In this document: piece by piece, positions 34,611-47,400 of the stretch
Numbering within the stretch: position 1 is the stretch's first letter
How the letters are laid out: each line of letters starts with the position of its first letter
Assembly: GCF_016802725.1 (NCBI RefSeq)
Contig: NC_052666.1
Span: forward strand, 6,737,001-6,801,000
DNA: 64,000 nucleotides
Source of the DNA: Solenopsis invicta
Lineage: Eukaryota; Arthropoda; Insecta; Hymenoptera; Formicidae
Direction: 5' to 3'
The notes under the pieces: model-generated
The model's input: only the letters and a program-made list of their open reading frames with translations
Database searches by the model: none
Told to the model about the DNA's origin: nothing
Translations under genes and position numbers: made by a program

Positions 34611-35053
34611 AAATCCACGCCAATTAGCATCGCACTCTTAAAAGAAGGCATGATAAGAAAATTGTGTACGTATTTTCTGCCTTCGATTTGAACTGGTAGA
34701 TTCACGATCCCAGGGATTTCAATGGCCGTATCGTCTGCCATTCGTACGGTGCTGGCCTGGTGTTCTGTATCGAAGCCAAGCGATTGTGCGTATTGAGCGG
34801 ATCCGAGCTATCTTTTATTATTAATAAAAGATAGCTCGGATCCGGAGTCGATTAGAGCACTTACTATTTTATTTTGAATTTCTACAGGTACGTGCGGCCG
34901 CGGTTGGTAACTTATCGGGATTTTTGTGAAGACCGGTCGGTGGCGGCGTCTCCTCCGGTCCGGTCGGTGTTTCCCGACGTGGGGTGGCAATCTTTCGTAA
35001 ATACTCCGTCTTTGCCACATCTCAAGCAAAACTTCTTCGGAGGTCGCTTGCAA
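34553..35053 (-). pseudogene. Retroviral-type aspartic protease remnant with internal palindrome
   Basis: ALIDSGSELSFIN gives the protease active-site D-S-G. Downstream PGIVNLPVQIEGRKYVHNFL, then GVDLWAKLG, fits the family. The two parts are separated by a perfect 23 bp inverted duplication (34798-34844, one-base centre) that adds a stop just after SFINNKR. Confidence 0.75.
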
Positions 35054-35900
35054 TCAAAGCGCGTGTGTCCTCGCTGTTTACAGCGCCAACAGCATTCTTT
35101 TCTATTGTATGCTGTTGCAACGGTACTTCCGGAGGTCGTTTTCTTTTCTGTGCGTAATTCTCGCCGTTGTTTTTCAATAGCTTCGTTTTCGGTTGCTTTA
35201 TCACTGAGATCGCTAAGATTAGTGAGATTGTCTAAGCGAATATAAAGTTTATAATCCGGATTCATATTTTTGTATTGCCGGTCAAGTTGTTCCTCCGGAG
35301 AAAATTTTCCCGCTCGGCGCATATTCGTGAGCATAGCCGTGGCATATTTATGAAAGGGCTCATCTGCCCGTTGCATACGGCCTTGAATTTCTCGCACTAA
35401 TTGTGTGCGGTACCGGCGAGGTAAAAATTGTCTTTTAAAATCGTCACAGAAATCGTCCCAGGTAGTCTAGGAACTTCTACAGTTCCGATACCACAGCAAA
35501 GAATCACCTCTCAGCATTTTAAGTCGTCCCATCAACATTTGATCGCCCGTGTATCCATAGCCATGTCGTAATTCGTCTAGTCGATCCAAGAAGGATATAA
35601 CGGCTTTGCCATCGAAATGGCAGCCTTATTTTCGTATCTGGTTCATCACCTTTGCCGAATCCAAGCAGTCGTTGTTTTCATCGGCCGGTACTTGATAACA
35701 AGTTGAGGAGGACCTCCCTCTTGTTGATCGTCGTTGTCCATGTTTAGAGTTTTTAACTGTTTTGGATTTTTCAGAAAATATCTCAGGAGCCGCTGTCGAA
35801 GTACTGTGTACGTGCCGGTACTTTCTAAGCCGAGCCTGTCTAACTGTTTAATTAACTGGGTTTTATTATAATAATATATATCACTTCGTGTAGGAGACAT
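34912..35900 (-). pseudogene. gag of the Lys-primed Gypsy element
   Basis: The N-terminal piece (35646-35900, 84 codons) begins MSPTRSDIYYYNKTQLIKQL, with a SAP-like helical look (LGLESTGTYTVLRQRLLRYF). The middle (about 35400-35645) has stops. The C-terminal piece (34912-35397) contains LTNMRRAGKFSPEEQLDRQY, then a zinc knuckle CWRCKQRGHTRFDC, and a second one, CLRCGKDGVFTKDC, in which the His is Val. Gag would form the particle; this copy cannot. Confidence 0.78.
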
Positions 35901-35930
35901 TTATAACAAATCGGAGCTCGACAGATCAGA

Positions 35931-35947
35931 TCCCTGTTCGGGCGCCA
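35931..35947 (-). promoter_or_regulatory. Primer-binding site for tRNA-Lys
   Basis: On the minus strand TGGCGCCCGAACAGGGA starts immediately after the 5' LTR. This is the complement of the 3' end of tRNA-Lys(UUU). Confidence 0.85.
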
Positions 35948-37166
35948 TGTAACGATACGACTATTTTTGCGGTCGCGGATTAGCTCGCCGGTGCCAGGGT
36001 CGAGAAAAGAAGGAACTCCGATTTGAGAAGAAATTAACAAAAATATTTATTTTAAAAAAGTATTTTCCCACACTCCGTGATACAAAATAAAAACTTTATT
36101 ATAAAGGGAGGAAGTTGACACCTTCGGAACTCGTGTTCCCCGGAACGTTAATTACACGCGGAGAAAACTTAAAACTAAATTATAACTCTTGGGGTGTCAA
36201 TTAAAATCTTAAGTTTAAATACAAAACGCATATCTTACAAATTAACGCTCGGAAAATATTACAAGAAACGCGGACTTAAGACTAACGCAACTTTATAACT
36301 AACGCTCGCCTGAGGAAGGGGTCAAGATACGCTCGCTTGGCTAGGAGGGCGCTTGTTTGGACGGAACGCTCGGGACGGAGGATATCCAAGGAAAATTTGG
36401 CGAGGAAGTTGGAACTCCGGGTAAACGCGTCGTCACCGACCGAGTGGAATTTTAAATTTGCTCTGAAAATAAAACGAAAATTAAGAGTCAAAATTACAGG
36501 ATAGGTAACAGGTAAAGAAACGGGTAACTGAGTACGCCCGGTATCAGAAGCCGAGAATGCCCGGCACAGGAAGCCGAGAACGGCTGGTTGCAAGAAGCCG
36601 AGAACACCCGGCGCAGGAGTGCGGTACGGAATAACCGAGTACACCTGGTATCAGGGGGACCGTGAACGGCCTATGTCAGGAAGCCGAGAACGCCCGGCAC
36701 AGGAGTGCGGATAACCGAGACCACCCGGTGTCAGGGGTTTTCAGGAAACCGAGTACACCCGGTATATGGAAACCGAGAACACCTAGCCAAGGAGTTCCGA
36801 GTACTCCCGGAGTGTCGATACCGGTGATTTGGAACCGACTGGTTGCTCCTTCCTGGTGTAGTTTCGTATTTATACCCTCTGGCCGCCCACGCAGTCGGAA
36901 CCACGTGTTTACCCCACTTTTTGGCACGCACCTACGCGCACGTGCTCGCGCGATGCTACGCGTGACGTCACGCGAACGGGCGCGAGAGCGAGCGAAATGA
37001 AGAACGGAACCGACGTTACGTGGCCGCGCGCGCGAGTGAGCGAGACGGAGAGTACTGACGTCACGTGGTCGGACGTGCGAGTGAAAGAGACGGAACGATA
37101 TGTTGTAATCGGGCGTGCGAGCGAGAAAGAAATATAATTTACCTGCGTAACGATGCTATCGTTACA
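35948..37166 (-). repeat. 5' LTR of the Lys-primed Gypsy element
   Basis: TGTAACGATACGAC...ATCGTTACA with the same internal repeat region (about 36525-36800). Open frames crossing the LTR are by-products of the repeat. Confidence 0.88.
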
Positions 37167-37170
37167 AACT

Positions 37171-37515
37171 ATTTTTTGTATTTGATTAAATTTAATAATT
37201 TTAAATTTAAATATTTAACTTTATTTTAATTAATATTTTTGTATACTACTTTTAATTTATAAATAATTTATGATATAATTACCTTATATCATAAATTACT
37301 AAATAATCTTTCTGCTAATTATTTTCTTTTGTAAGTATAAAATTTATTTATCCAATTTCTTTGATATTTATATTAATTATTTACTTTAATAATTTAGTCG
37401 TCATTATTTATTCAATCATTTAATTATATGTTTTTCATTATATTCTTTTTAATAATGCTAATTAGAATTCTGCTAATCATATAATAAAAATTATATTTTG
37501 TTGCTGGTTCGTCAG
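37171..37515. other. AT-rich intron-like sequence
   Basis: No frame or motif. It ends in an acceptor-like GTTCGTCAG at 37515, the start of the proline-rich exon. Confidence 0.4.
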
Positions 37516-39065
37516 ATATTACAAAGGGAAAGGCGAAAACAAGGCCAAAAGTCGACCTATTCTGTTCCGTACGCCACGGCTGCAACATACGCACCATCCT
37601 CTCCAGTCACTCCATCGATTCACGTATCAACATACCATTCACCGTATTCATTGCCGATTCATCTTCCGTATCATCCACTGCCAATTCAGCCACCAGTGAT
37701 TTATCCACCGGCGATTCATCCATCTTCGGCAGGATGTATGATGCTGTAACGCTGGTGGTTTTCGTGCGGTGCGATGGGAGTCAGGATACGGTTGCGGATA
37801 AGCTCGCCGGATTGGTCGGGTTCGGTAGAATAATCGCACTCGGTATTTAGTTGACAAAAATACTAAATCTTTATTTAGATGGGGTATTTACATGTAGTTG
37901 CATAGCGTATTGAGTCTAACGCCTCGTGACAAGTGGACCCAGCCTAAGCGGGGACACGATTGGCTCGCGGTGGTCGCGTATGACCAATCGCCGCTGAGCG
38001 GTCGGAATTGCGAGCGTTGGTAGCGATAGACGCACGGTGACGCGAGGAATAACGAGAACGTTAGGCTAGAGCCGAAAGTGAATTACAAGAATTATAATAA
38101 TCGCGAGAATGCGGATGAAACGGTAAAGTGACAAAAAAATAATTCTAACTTACAAAAGAAACATAATAAGAACTGGATTACTAGAGCCGCGATAATACTG
38201 ATGGAATCGTAAAACTACAATGATCTTACTTAAGTAATCGCGTGGGTTTAAACGGACACGGTGTCCGGGGTGATCGGGGAGCCGCGGGATCGGAGCGACG
38301 GCGGCGATTCCGCGCCTCGCCCGAGCCGCCTCGTGCAAAGTGAGGCGAAGATCTCGTCCAAGCGCGGATGCCCTGACGAGACTTTAAGTTACGAGAGAAT
38401 CTTCCCTGAAGGAGAGGATGGAGGTGATTGACCAGGGATACCTAGCCTGCGGACTCGACGAGGATGCTCGTCGCGGACGGTGATTCGCCGAGGATACTCG
38501 GCTACGGAGCACGCCGAAGATGCTCGCCGTGATTGGCTGCGGAGCGATATTCGGTATTGCAGGATTAGCCGAGGATCCTCAGCTAGCCGGGACGACGAGG
38601 ATTCTCGTCGAGGGGAGTATGGAGGAGGCGAGTATTCTCGTCCTCTTGGGAGTCGGAGCTGCGGTCGAGGATTCTCGACCTGTCGGGTTCGGCGGACCGG
38701 GAAGATCTGACTCGGCGTTCCCACTGCCGGCTTATATATCCGAACGCACGGTTGGGCGGATCAATCCGCGCGTTCAGTCTGCTGGCCCGGAGCGGGAACG
38801 TTGCCGAACGCCACGGGCGGCGCGCGTGCTGCCGCCATAGAACTTATAAACATGGAAGGGGAATAGCGTATATTTTCTATAGTTAAAACTGTGTCCGACA
38901 CATACTATACAACATGACTTTGGTTCGCTATGCGCACGCGCTAAATCGTTGACGCGCGCATAGCTCATAACCCGTATATATATGTATATAAGCGCTTTAA
39001 ATATTATCTCTGAAAGTATAAGAAAAAGATTTTAATTTTTATCATAAAAATGTGTAGGAAATATT

Positions 39066-39080
39066 ACTCTCTCTCTCTCT

Positions 39081-39147
<67 letters not shown>
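39066..39147. repeat. CT microsatellite
   Basis: Nearly pure CT over about 80 bp in the P-like element's subterminal region. Confidence 0.9.
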
Positions 39148-39151
<4 letters not shown>

Positions 39152-39517
39152 GTGTATTATAATACTTGTAATGTTTGTTTTACTCTGTAACATAAATATT
39201 CCTCGAAGTATGTTTCTATAATTAATAAAATTAGCATTACAAATTATACATGTATTTTGTCAGATAGTTATGCCTCTGAATAGGGTCGTTGCGTAAAAAA
39301 ATTATATTTTATTATCTAAAAGACTTTTCCGTAACAAATTGTAGAAAACAAATTTTTTTCAAAAATATTAATAATTGACTGAGTTATAATAAAATGAAAA
39401 TTAAGACCGTTTGAAACGGTACCTTCTTCGCGCGCTTGCTACGTGACGTCATATGCTGGTACGCACGCAGGCTACGACCGTACAGCACACACGAAGGATA
39501 CATTTAGTTGGCCGAAT

Positions 39518-41439
39518 ATGGAAAATATTGCTACCAATTCAAAAAAAGAGTCGTATAAGTGGTGTTTTGTACCTAAGTGTACTAATACAAGTATCAAAAC
39601 ACCGAATAAAATATTTTTAACAGTGCCACGTGATATAAAACGTCGAAAAACATGGATGAGAATGGCTAGACGTGATGATGTGACGAATCCACCAACAAGT
39701 TGTTTGTTCTGCTGTGAAGATCATTTTAACGTAATTATGATATATTCATGATTTATATAGAATATACATAATAATAATATACATAATCAAAATTATATTT
39801 ATAAAGAACATATTTTGTATATTCAATTAGTTGAACATTACATTTAATTTTTTGTGTTATATTAAATTAAATAAGAATGCCTTTAAATATTTACTTAAAT
39901 GTATTCTTACTTTATTAAATCAATAAATATAAATAAATTTTAATTCAATATAAAAATACTTTTTTGTATTTTTTACATATTTATTACATATTAGTTACAG
40001 GAAGACATAGACAATTATTGTAGATTTAAAATAATGGGAGGACGAATTCAATTGAAAAAAGACACGGTTCCACATATTTTTGATTGTCAGGATAGACAGA
40101 ATACAAGTGATAAAGCTGATATGAAACCGGGAGCTGCAAAACGGAAAAGAATACAAACTTTGCAGGATATGGAAAAGGAAGTATCAGAGAAAACAATGGC
40201 TAATGAAATAGATGCAGGATGTTCTATACAAACAGTGATGGATGCTACTGATGATGCTTTAATACAAGAAAGTATGGATATTGATGAGAGGGATAATTTC
40301 GAAATACGATTTAAAGATGTTGGTATACAAGCAAAGCCACGTTTCAGAAGTAAAGCTATTCTTTGCAAACCTATAAGTAAAGACATGGCCTGTTCTCCTA
40401 TTAAACAAAATATAAATGCAGAAAAAAGTGGTATTGATAAATCCAGCAGTAATATTACTGATGATACTATCGATAATATTACATCGATAAGTGAGGATAC
40501 TTTGAAGAGTACCGATGAATATTTTCCTTCGAAAGAATACACGAGTGAAGAATTAAAAACGCACAAAACAGAATCAGACAATATTACGAGAGAGTTGAAG
40601 CTTTCCATTATAAAAAAAAACCTAAAATGTATATAGGTATTCCAGAGCAGTTTTTATATGTCATAGATCTTTTGCACAACAAGACAGGTTTAATTTATAC
40701 AGACATATATTTAACATTAACTAAAATTAAAATGAATGATACGTTTTCTCGTTTAGGCGATGAATTTGGCATGTCTGCTAGTCATGCAAATAGAATTTTT
40801 AATAAGTCTGTTCCATTAATAGCAAATTGTTTAAGGTCTCTTATTTTTTGGCCAAAAAAGGATACTATACAGTTTTTACTTCCTATACCATTTCGAGCAA
40901 GATATAGTAATGTACAGTCTATAATTGATTGTCTAGAAATAGAAATTCAAAAACCTTCTAATGCAGTACATCAAGCTCTAACGTGGTCAGATTACAAAAA
41001 ATGCAATACTTTAAAATATCTAATATCTTCTACGCCAGATGGAATGATCAATTATATTTCTTGCGGTTATGGAGGAAGAACAACAGACGCGTTTATCGTG
41101 GAAAATTGTGGCTACTTAGATGTAATACCTCCGGGATGCGGAATTATGGCAGACCGTGGATTTAAACATATCGAGCATTTAATAACACAAAAGGAATGTG
41201 TATTGATTAGACCTCCCAGCGTTGCGAGTTCTGTTAAACTATCAAAAGCAGAAGTGATGCAAACTAAAAGGATTGCAAGTTTACGAATACATATTGAACG
41301 AGTAATAAGAAGATTGAGAGAATTTAATTTTCTTCAACCTCATTCCTGCATTCATCATGAAGCCATTAGTAAAACTGATAATATTATTATTATTGCAGCA
41401 GCACTTATTAATTTACAACAACCAATTATAAATCAGTAA
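39518..41439 (+). pseudogene. ISL2EU transposase (THAP zinc finger plus DDE_Tnp_4), one frameshift
   Basis: Exon 1 from ATG 39518 to about 39729 holds the THAP domain: CFVPKCTN, KTWMRMARRD, CCEDHFN. A GT/AG intron (about 39730-40000) leads to GRIQLKKDTVPHIFDCQ, the THAP end. An acidic, variable linker follows. The catalytic part (40627-41439) has FGMSASHANRIF, IIDCLEIEI (first Asp), STPDGMINYIS, GYGGRTTDAFI, IMADRGF (second Asp) and RIHIERVIRRLREF (Glu). The two parts are in different frames and meet at a run of nine A at about 40612-40620, so a single-base indel, real or technical, is the only defect I see. Cut-and-paste recombinase acting on the element ends. Confidence 0.85.
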
Positions 41440-41565
41440 GAAGAAAATATTAAAATGAGTTTTGTAACGCAATATTTTAATTATTTTATTCCCAACTAGC
41501 ATATATCTTGCTCGAAATGATATTTTTCAATACATTCTTTTATATTTGATTACATGTTTTCTTTT

Positions 41566-42576
41566 CTATTTTTGTACAGATTCTAAAAGTAATGGAAAAA
41601 TATTTTTTTCCCAGAATTTTGATGAATTGGATATTATATTTTTAGTGTAATCGGAATCATAATCCACCCATACAAGTTTCACTTCTTTGGATGTCTCAAA
41701 ATCAAATTTCGCCACGCAAAATAAACCTTTAGTTCGATTGGCAAACATCATTTGAATTTGCATTTGGGAATAAAACTTCTTTGCTATTGATCCATTCTTA
41801 CATATATATCTGTCTTCAGATTTTTCGGTTAACGGGCATTTAACCTCGACGATGTAATCTTTCGTATAAGAATCAGGAGATGCTCCAAATATAGGGTAAT
41901 CAGGCAACAATATTAAACCAGTTGGGTAAAATTCCGTCCCCAACTTTTTCTCGACTACGTGTAAAACTTCTCGTTCAAGATTTCTTCCTCGTCTCATCGC
42001 TTCAGTCTCTATTAATTTTACTGCACCTATAACTCTTTCAACGTACGAACCGTTTGTAGTTTTACAGTTTGTAGCTTCATATATGGTCGAAGCTGTAATT
42101 CTTCCATAGCGTAGTTCATACCATAGCGAACAGGAACTTTGTTCTTTTGTAGCTTTCGCAGCTTCAATGCACAAATTTAAGCTCATGTGTTGCTTTGCAA
42201 AAAGTAAAAAGTCAGTAACATTTCTTTTATCTCGATCACTACAGCTACAATATTTTAAAAGAAGAAAATGTAATGATAATGATTTTAAAGAATTGTCGTA
42301 ATTATGTATGAAATGACGCGTAATTTGACTGTCGAGTTTTCTTGCTTTAGCTATTTCGATGAAATCTTCCAAAAAATTTGTATTTAATACTGTAGATTCT
42401 TCATATTTGCTTCTACTCAACACCTTCGCAGTTACACATTTTAATGATGTTCCTATTGACGACATTGTGGGACGCTTCCAATAACATGCTATAGATGTTG
42501 GAGCAGGTTCTTCGCTTCTTCGATGTGCCCACATTAAAAATGCTATGGCGTGCTTGCAACCACCTAAAATTACCAT
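41566..42576 (-). CDS. ISL2EU YqaJ-type nuclease
   Basis: 336 codons from the first usable Met. The N-terminus has a Cys-His pair (GGCKHAIAFLMW) like the end of a SWIM zinc finger, so a further exon may lie upstream; a Cys-rich stretch at about 43250-43070 (CRQKRMCTIRAKICPEH) may be part of it. The YqaJ core: WYELRYGRITAS, RGRNLEREVL, FGASPDS (Asp), YIVEVKCPL (Glu and Lys), YSQMQIQMMF. It is converging with the transposase and ends 127 bp from it. Such nucleases accompany ISL2EU transposases; their exact step is not settled. No internal stop is seen. Confidence 0.82.
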   Translation of the reverse strand: MVILGGCKHAIAFLMWAHRRSEEPAPTSIACYWKRPTMSSIGTSLKCVTAKVLSRSKYEESTVLNTNFLEDFIEIAKARKLDSQITRHFIHNYDNSLKSLSLHFLLLKYCSCSDRDKRNVTDFLLFAKQHMSLNLCIEAAKATKEQSSCSLWYELRYGRITASTIYEATNCKTTNGSYVERVIGAVKLIETEAMRRGRNLEREVLHVVEKKLGTEFYPTGLILLPDYPIFGASPDSYTKDYIVEVKCPLTEKSEDRYICKNGSIAKKFYSQMQIQMMFANRTKGLFCVAKFDFETSKEVKLVWVDYDSDYTKNIISNSSKFWEKNIFPLLLESVQK

Positions 42577-43059
42577 ATATTTGGAGCAACTTGTATAATA
42601 ACATGAGTAAAATTTAAAATGATTGGTTCACTTCTTCATCGCCTGAAAAACTGTCAATAATTTCAAATAAAAAATATTAAAATTTATTTAACGTTATTTA
42701 TTTAGTTATAATATAAAATAATTATTTATATATAGTTATAATTAACACGAAAATAATTAATAACAAATTTCTTTATTTTATTCAAATTATAGAAATGCCA
42801 AATGTTTCACTTCTATTTTAGTTAATATTTGTCGTTGGCTAGATCATTATTTATACTATTCAAAAAAATATCTCTTATTTATAATATTCATAAAAATATG
42901 TTATATTATCATAACTTGTTTCTAGCAAAAAGCAGTTATTATAATAAATTAATGCAGTAATAAAATCTACATTCTTTACACAGCCTAGCTAAAATCTTTT
43001 ACGATGATGTTAGAGCAACAAACAAGTACTATGTTTTATATAGTTTTAATATAATATTT

Positions 43060-43780
43060 TTAGACAAATTTTGAGTAAAAGTAAATCTCACCTGAAGAAG
43101 CTGCACAATCAAAGCATTGTGCACTTTTAATTTCATTTTGTCTTTCATCAATTATTAATTCAACTGCGTATGCCTTGTTACGAACTTTGTGTTCAGGGCA
43201 TATTTTAGCACGAATGGTACACATTCTTTTTTGACGACATATCTCCACATATCCAATTGCTTCGTCACCATACCTTTCCTGACTTGCTCTAACAAATAAA
43301 ATAATACATATAATATTTAAACGTTTAAAAAATTATTGAGCACAATATGTCAGAGCTATTTGACAGGTGCAATAAAAAGTAAGGTTAGAATTCATTGTTC
43401 TAACAAAATAATCTATAGATTTTTCATTATACATTAATCTAAATATAAATCGAATAAGCTGGAGATTGTAAAAATTATTAGCACTAACCGTTATGCTTTA
43501 CATAATCTTATTAACCTATATTTTTGTCAGTTCGAATTCCTATTATTAATCTAAACATAGTTATAATTGATGAATGTTCATATAACAAATACTTAAAGAT
43601 TCATATACCTATGCATTTTAACTCCTCGAGATTCAGCTATATTGAGTGTTGGGTTGTTAGCAAAGAAATTTGAAATCATTACTACATCCACACATGGTAA
43701 ATTATCCGACTGAGCTTTAACGAAACCTGGCTGTGCCATAATTCACGATTACTGCAAATCACTGCAAATCACTTATTTTG
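43060..43780 (-). pseudogene. Possible upstream exons of the ISL2EU nuclease gene
   Basis: A minus-strand block at 43060-43290 is rich in Cys (CPEHKVRNKAYAVELIIDE, CFDCAASSG). Another at about 43740-43610 begins at an ATG (MAQPGFVKAQSDNLP) and continues MISNFFANNPTLNIAES. Donor and acceptor-like sites surround both. They read as N-terminal exons of the YqaJ gene with its SWIM-type zinc binding residues, but I could not join them with certainty. Confidence 0.45.
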
Positions 43781-44432
43781 TGCCAAGAATTCCAAAAACT
43801 TGCGTACACAAGATGATATTTTGGTACGTTCACAGTCAGTCTCATACCGTTCGGCTCGATCGTCTACCAGCATTTGACGTCACGATGCAGCCGTCCAATC
43901 AGAACTTGTTTAAGTCACGTGGTTTAAATTCGTATTTTCCAGCGTTTTTAATAAATTATAATTAATTACCAAAGTATAAAATTTTGTTTTTAATGTCATA
44001 TTCATATTTACCACCCCTAATTTAGTATAAAAAAAAAGTTTCAAAGAAAAAAAAAATTTGCGTAACGATCCTATTTGGATACAATAACACACATTTATGA
44101 AAATATTTGAAATATACATATATATATATATATATTTTAGATCAACATTTTGTTGACAAATACATATATATTATATAGTGAAACTATAGAGATGAATAAA
44201 AAACAATATTTTATATTGAATAAAGAACATTTTAAACTTAAAAGTACAAACTTAAAGTACAAAACTATTAAAATAATAACAATTATAAAATATATAATTA
44301 TTATAAAATATATAATAATAAAATGTGATATAGGATATGATATAATGTTTTCTATTGATGTTTAAAATGAACTATTTTATGGAATTTATGTCGAACATAT
44401 TCTTCTCTTTCTGCATTGGTAGCGGATTTACC

Positions 44433-47400
44433 TTAAAAAAAAAGTCGCAATTGTACATATATACTAATTATTTGTTTTATTAATACAACCTTGTGGTTGT
44501 CGAAAATATTTTGTTCCATGATATGGTCCGTCATAGATTGGTGTACAAACACTTTCTCATGAACAAAACGGAACACTCTAGCTATCAACAGTTGTTTAAT
44601 ATTCGCTTTCTTAAATAATAAATGACTGTGTTCACGAATAATGCGTTCCGCAGATCGTGAAATATATATAACATCGTTTGATGGAGAAATCAAATTTCCT
44701 CTATTTTTAAGCTCAGTTAATTTCGAAACGATGTTCTCTGATAATAAAAATGTAGTGCACACGTTACACATACTTTTATTTTTTAACATTTTTTTGATAA
44801 CAAATCCACTAATATGTGCTACAACATCCTCTACAAAAGGACTCAATGACCATAATGTAGATAAATAATCATGATCAAAGAAGTCAATTGAAGCTTCTTC
44901 TTCCTCATCATAAAGCGGCAGATCGTTATTAGTGATAGCATTATTTTTTGTTGACGTTACGTATAATATTTGTATGTCATTAATTAAACAATTTCCTTTC
45001 TCGGCAGCAGAAATTTCATGTCTGATTAATAATCTTTTATAGCCAGCCTCAAATTGCCTTGCACTTGGATTATCATTAAATCCGCCTCTGCTTCGAAGTG
45101 CGCTAAAAAATGTTTCTAAATGGTCTTGATTAATTTTGAATGTTAACAAATATTGGAGACCGACATGTTTCAATTCTTTAAATAAGTCAAACATGTTTCT
45201 TAAACATACAATAAAGCCGAGAAATCCAATTTTCCGATTTCCAAGTAAGATGGATTTGTTGTTATTATCTTTTAATTGCAAAATATAGTTTTCCAATGTA
45301 TCAGCGTAATCTTTTAATTTGTTGAAATTGTCGTCTGTAAGTGGTACGCTATGCTTTTTAAGTTTTGAAAACTTAGATCTAACATTTAATAAATCGAATG
45401 CATCATTAAATGTTTTACAAAATTGTGCAGTCACTTTTGGGGATTGCAAATAATTTGGACGACATTTTTCAACAAATTGTAAAGCACAACTAACGCTTTC
45501 ACTTAACGTCTGAGCTGCGAGCTTTACGTTCATTTTGTTTGTTTTATAAGTGATATGCTTCTTTGTTATTTTAGTAGCAGCTCGTAAACCTTCTTCTTCC
45601 TGCAATTTTTGAAGAAGAACAATATCTTCCCACAAGATTTTTTCCCCATTAAATATTAAAATTAATTTGTCTCCTAAAGTGTTTCTTACTAATTTCAACA
45701 TATGGCAGGGGTCAAAAAAACAATAAATCTTATTCTGCGTTACCGGATCAATGAAATAAGGCTTAAAATTTTTGCCAATTTCAAAATTTGCACCTAAAGA
45801 AACGCACATACTAATATTGACGCTGGCTCCGTCAAACGTTAACGATCGCACAACAATGCTCGATTCATGTATTAATTCTAAACATTTTAGTAGCAAACTG
45901 GACCTCTCTTGACTGTTTAGCGATTTTATTAAAAAATACCCAACGGGCACTTTCCAGTGACCATTTATCGCTACAAGCATAAATACCAATGCGTTCCTCG
46001 CTCGTGGAGGATCATCACAATCAATCTCTCCATTTATTCCGAGATCAACATGTCCGTAATACCTTTTCCCATCATAATCTATTGATTCACGAATTGCAAT
46101 TTCATCAATTACCAGATTACACATAATTGGCACTTTGCTCTGTTTAACTTTACATTTTAAAGCGTGAAATACCTCGTCTGTGAAGCCAGGTCGCCCGTTT
46201 ATAACACTGTACCACTTACGGATAGTGGAACGTTCGGGTAAAAGATTTTTAAAAGTTTTTCTGACGTACTCATAGGCCTTTGAAGAATAAAAATTTAAAG
46301 TTAACGCAAACTTTCTCAACTCTTCTGAATACTTTTTCTTCAATCCTTTCTTCCTCTTTAATATCTCATGCATGATGTCAGGACTGCCATTCTAAATATG
46401 AAGGAATAAGAATCACATGTTATTTTAATTTTGATTTTGTCACATATTTCACAATTTTGTACTGTAAATAACAATGTTCTGTAATGTAAATACTCTATAA
46501 TGTTAATAAATGGTAAGATATAAAATTATATAAAATTATGTATATAAATCGATTATAAAATATGAAATTATATATGTATATAATTGCGAATTTCACTAAC
46601 TATTTACAATTAACGTTATGATTGATTAATTATCTTCTATTTACGTAATATTTGTTAGAATTATTTATAAATTTATTATATTACAACTTTTTAACTATCT
46701 AAATTACAATTTATTGCAATTACCAATTTAGCAACGCAAGCTTACCATCAAAATGTCTAACGCATTTTCAGAAATTAAATTTTTTTGACTTAAATCAATT
46801 AATAGGTCTTTCATTTTTTTTACACGTGCACGTAATCTGTTTTGTGATTGTTGTAATGTTTTAATGTTCCTCGAATATTGACTGATAACTCGTCGTGTTA
46901 GAGCTACAGCTCTTTTTGCTCGTCGAGGTGTAGCTAAATGTGGTGTTCGAATGTCGCCAACATATCGAGGTTCGGGAACAGTCATTGGAGGTGTTCGACG
47001 GTTCACTGCAAAAGTTCATAATTATTAATATATTTATTATTATATATAACTTTATTATTTAATAATTATAATTTTATTATTTTAAATATAGAAATATAAA
47101 TTTTTACCTTCAATCAATGTAGATGTAGTATTAGCTGCTGTCGGAGAATCTTCAATCAATGTAAATATAGTATTAGCTGCTGTCGGAGAATCTTCAATCA
47201 ATGTAGATCTAGTATTAGCTGCTGTCGGAGAATCTTCAATCAATGTAAATATAGTATTAGCTGCTGTCGGAGAATTGGATGCATCAGCTTCTACAATGGA
47301 CACAACTTCACCCAAATTGTGTTTTTTTATTGGTGGCAGACACTTGTTGTCTGTTGTATTTGATCTGAAATTGTACATAGCTAAACTGAATGCTTATATA

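Larger units (their letters stand above)
29699..37166 (-). mobile_element. Gypsy-type LTR retrotransposon with tRNA-Lys primer site, decayed
   Basis: Left LTR 29699-30889 (1191 bp) and right LTR 35948-37166 (1219 bp), both TGTAACG...TTACA. The 4 bp duplication AACT flanks the element (29695-29698 and 37167-37170). Coding is on the minus strand: gag (35900-34912), protease, reverse transcriptase, RNase H, integrase (to about 31003). Numerous stops, frameshifts and short duplications show it is dead. The LTRs differ at many positions, so it is older than the element at 9.4 kb. Confidence 0.88.
39283..44071. mobile_element. ISL2EU-type transposon (THAP-DDE transposase plus YqaJ nuclease)
   Basis: Ends GGGTCGTTGCGTAAA at 39283 and, inverted, GGATCGTTACGCAAA at 44071; a TA duplication flanks them (39281-39282 and 44072-44073). 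It carries two convergent genes: a THAP plus DDE transposase on the plus strand and a YqaJ nuclease on the minus strand, the recognised ISL2EU layout. Length 4789 bp. Confidence 0.88.

Noticed and set aside
36282..37000. Arg/Pro-rich frames in the LTRs (also at 30556, 49943 and 50110)
   Set aside because: They recur in each LTR copy with different breaks and follow the internal tandem repeat.
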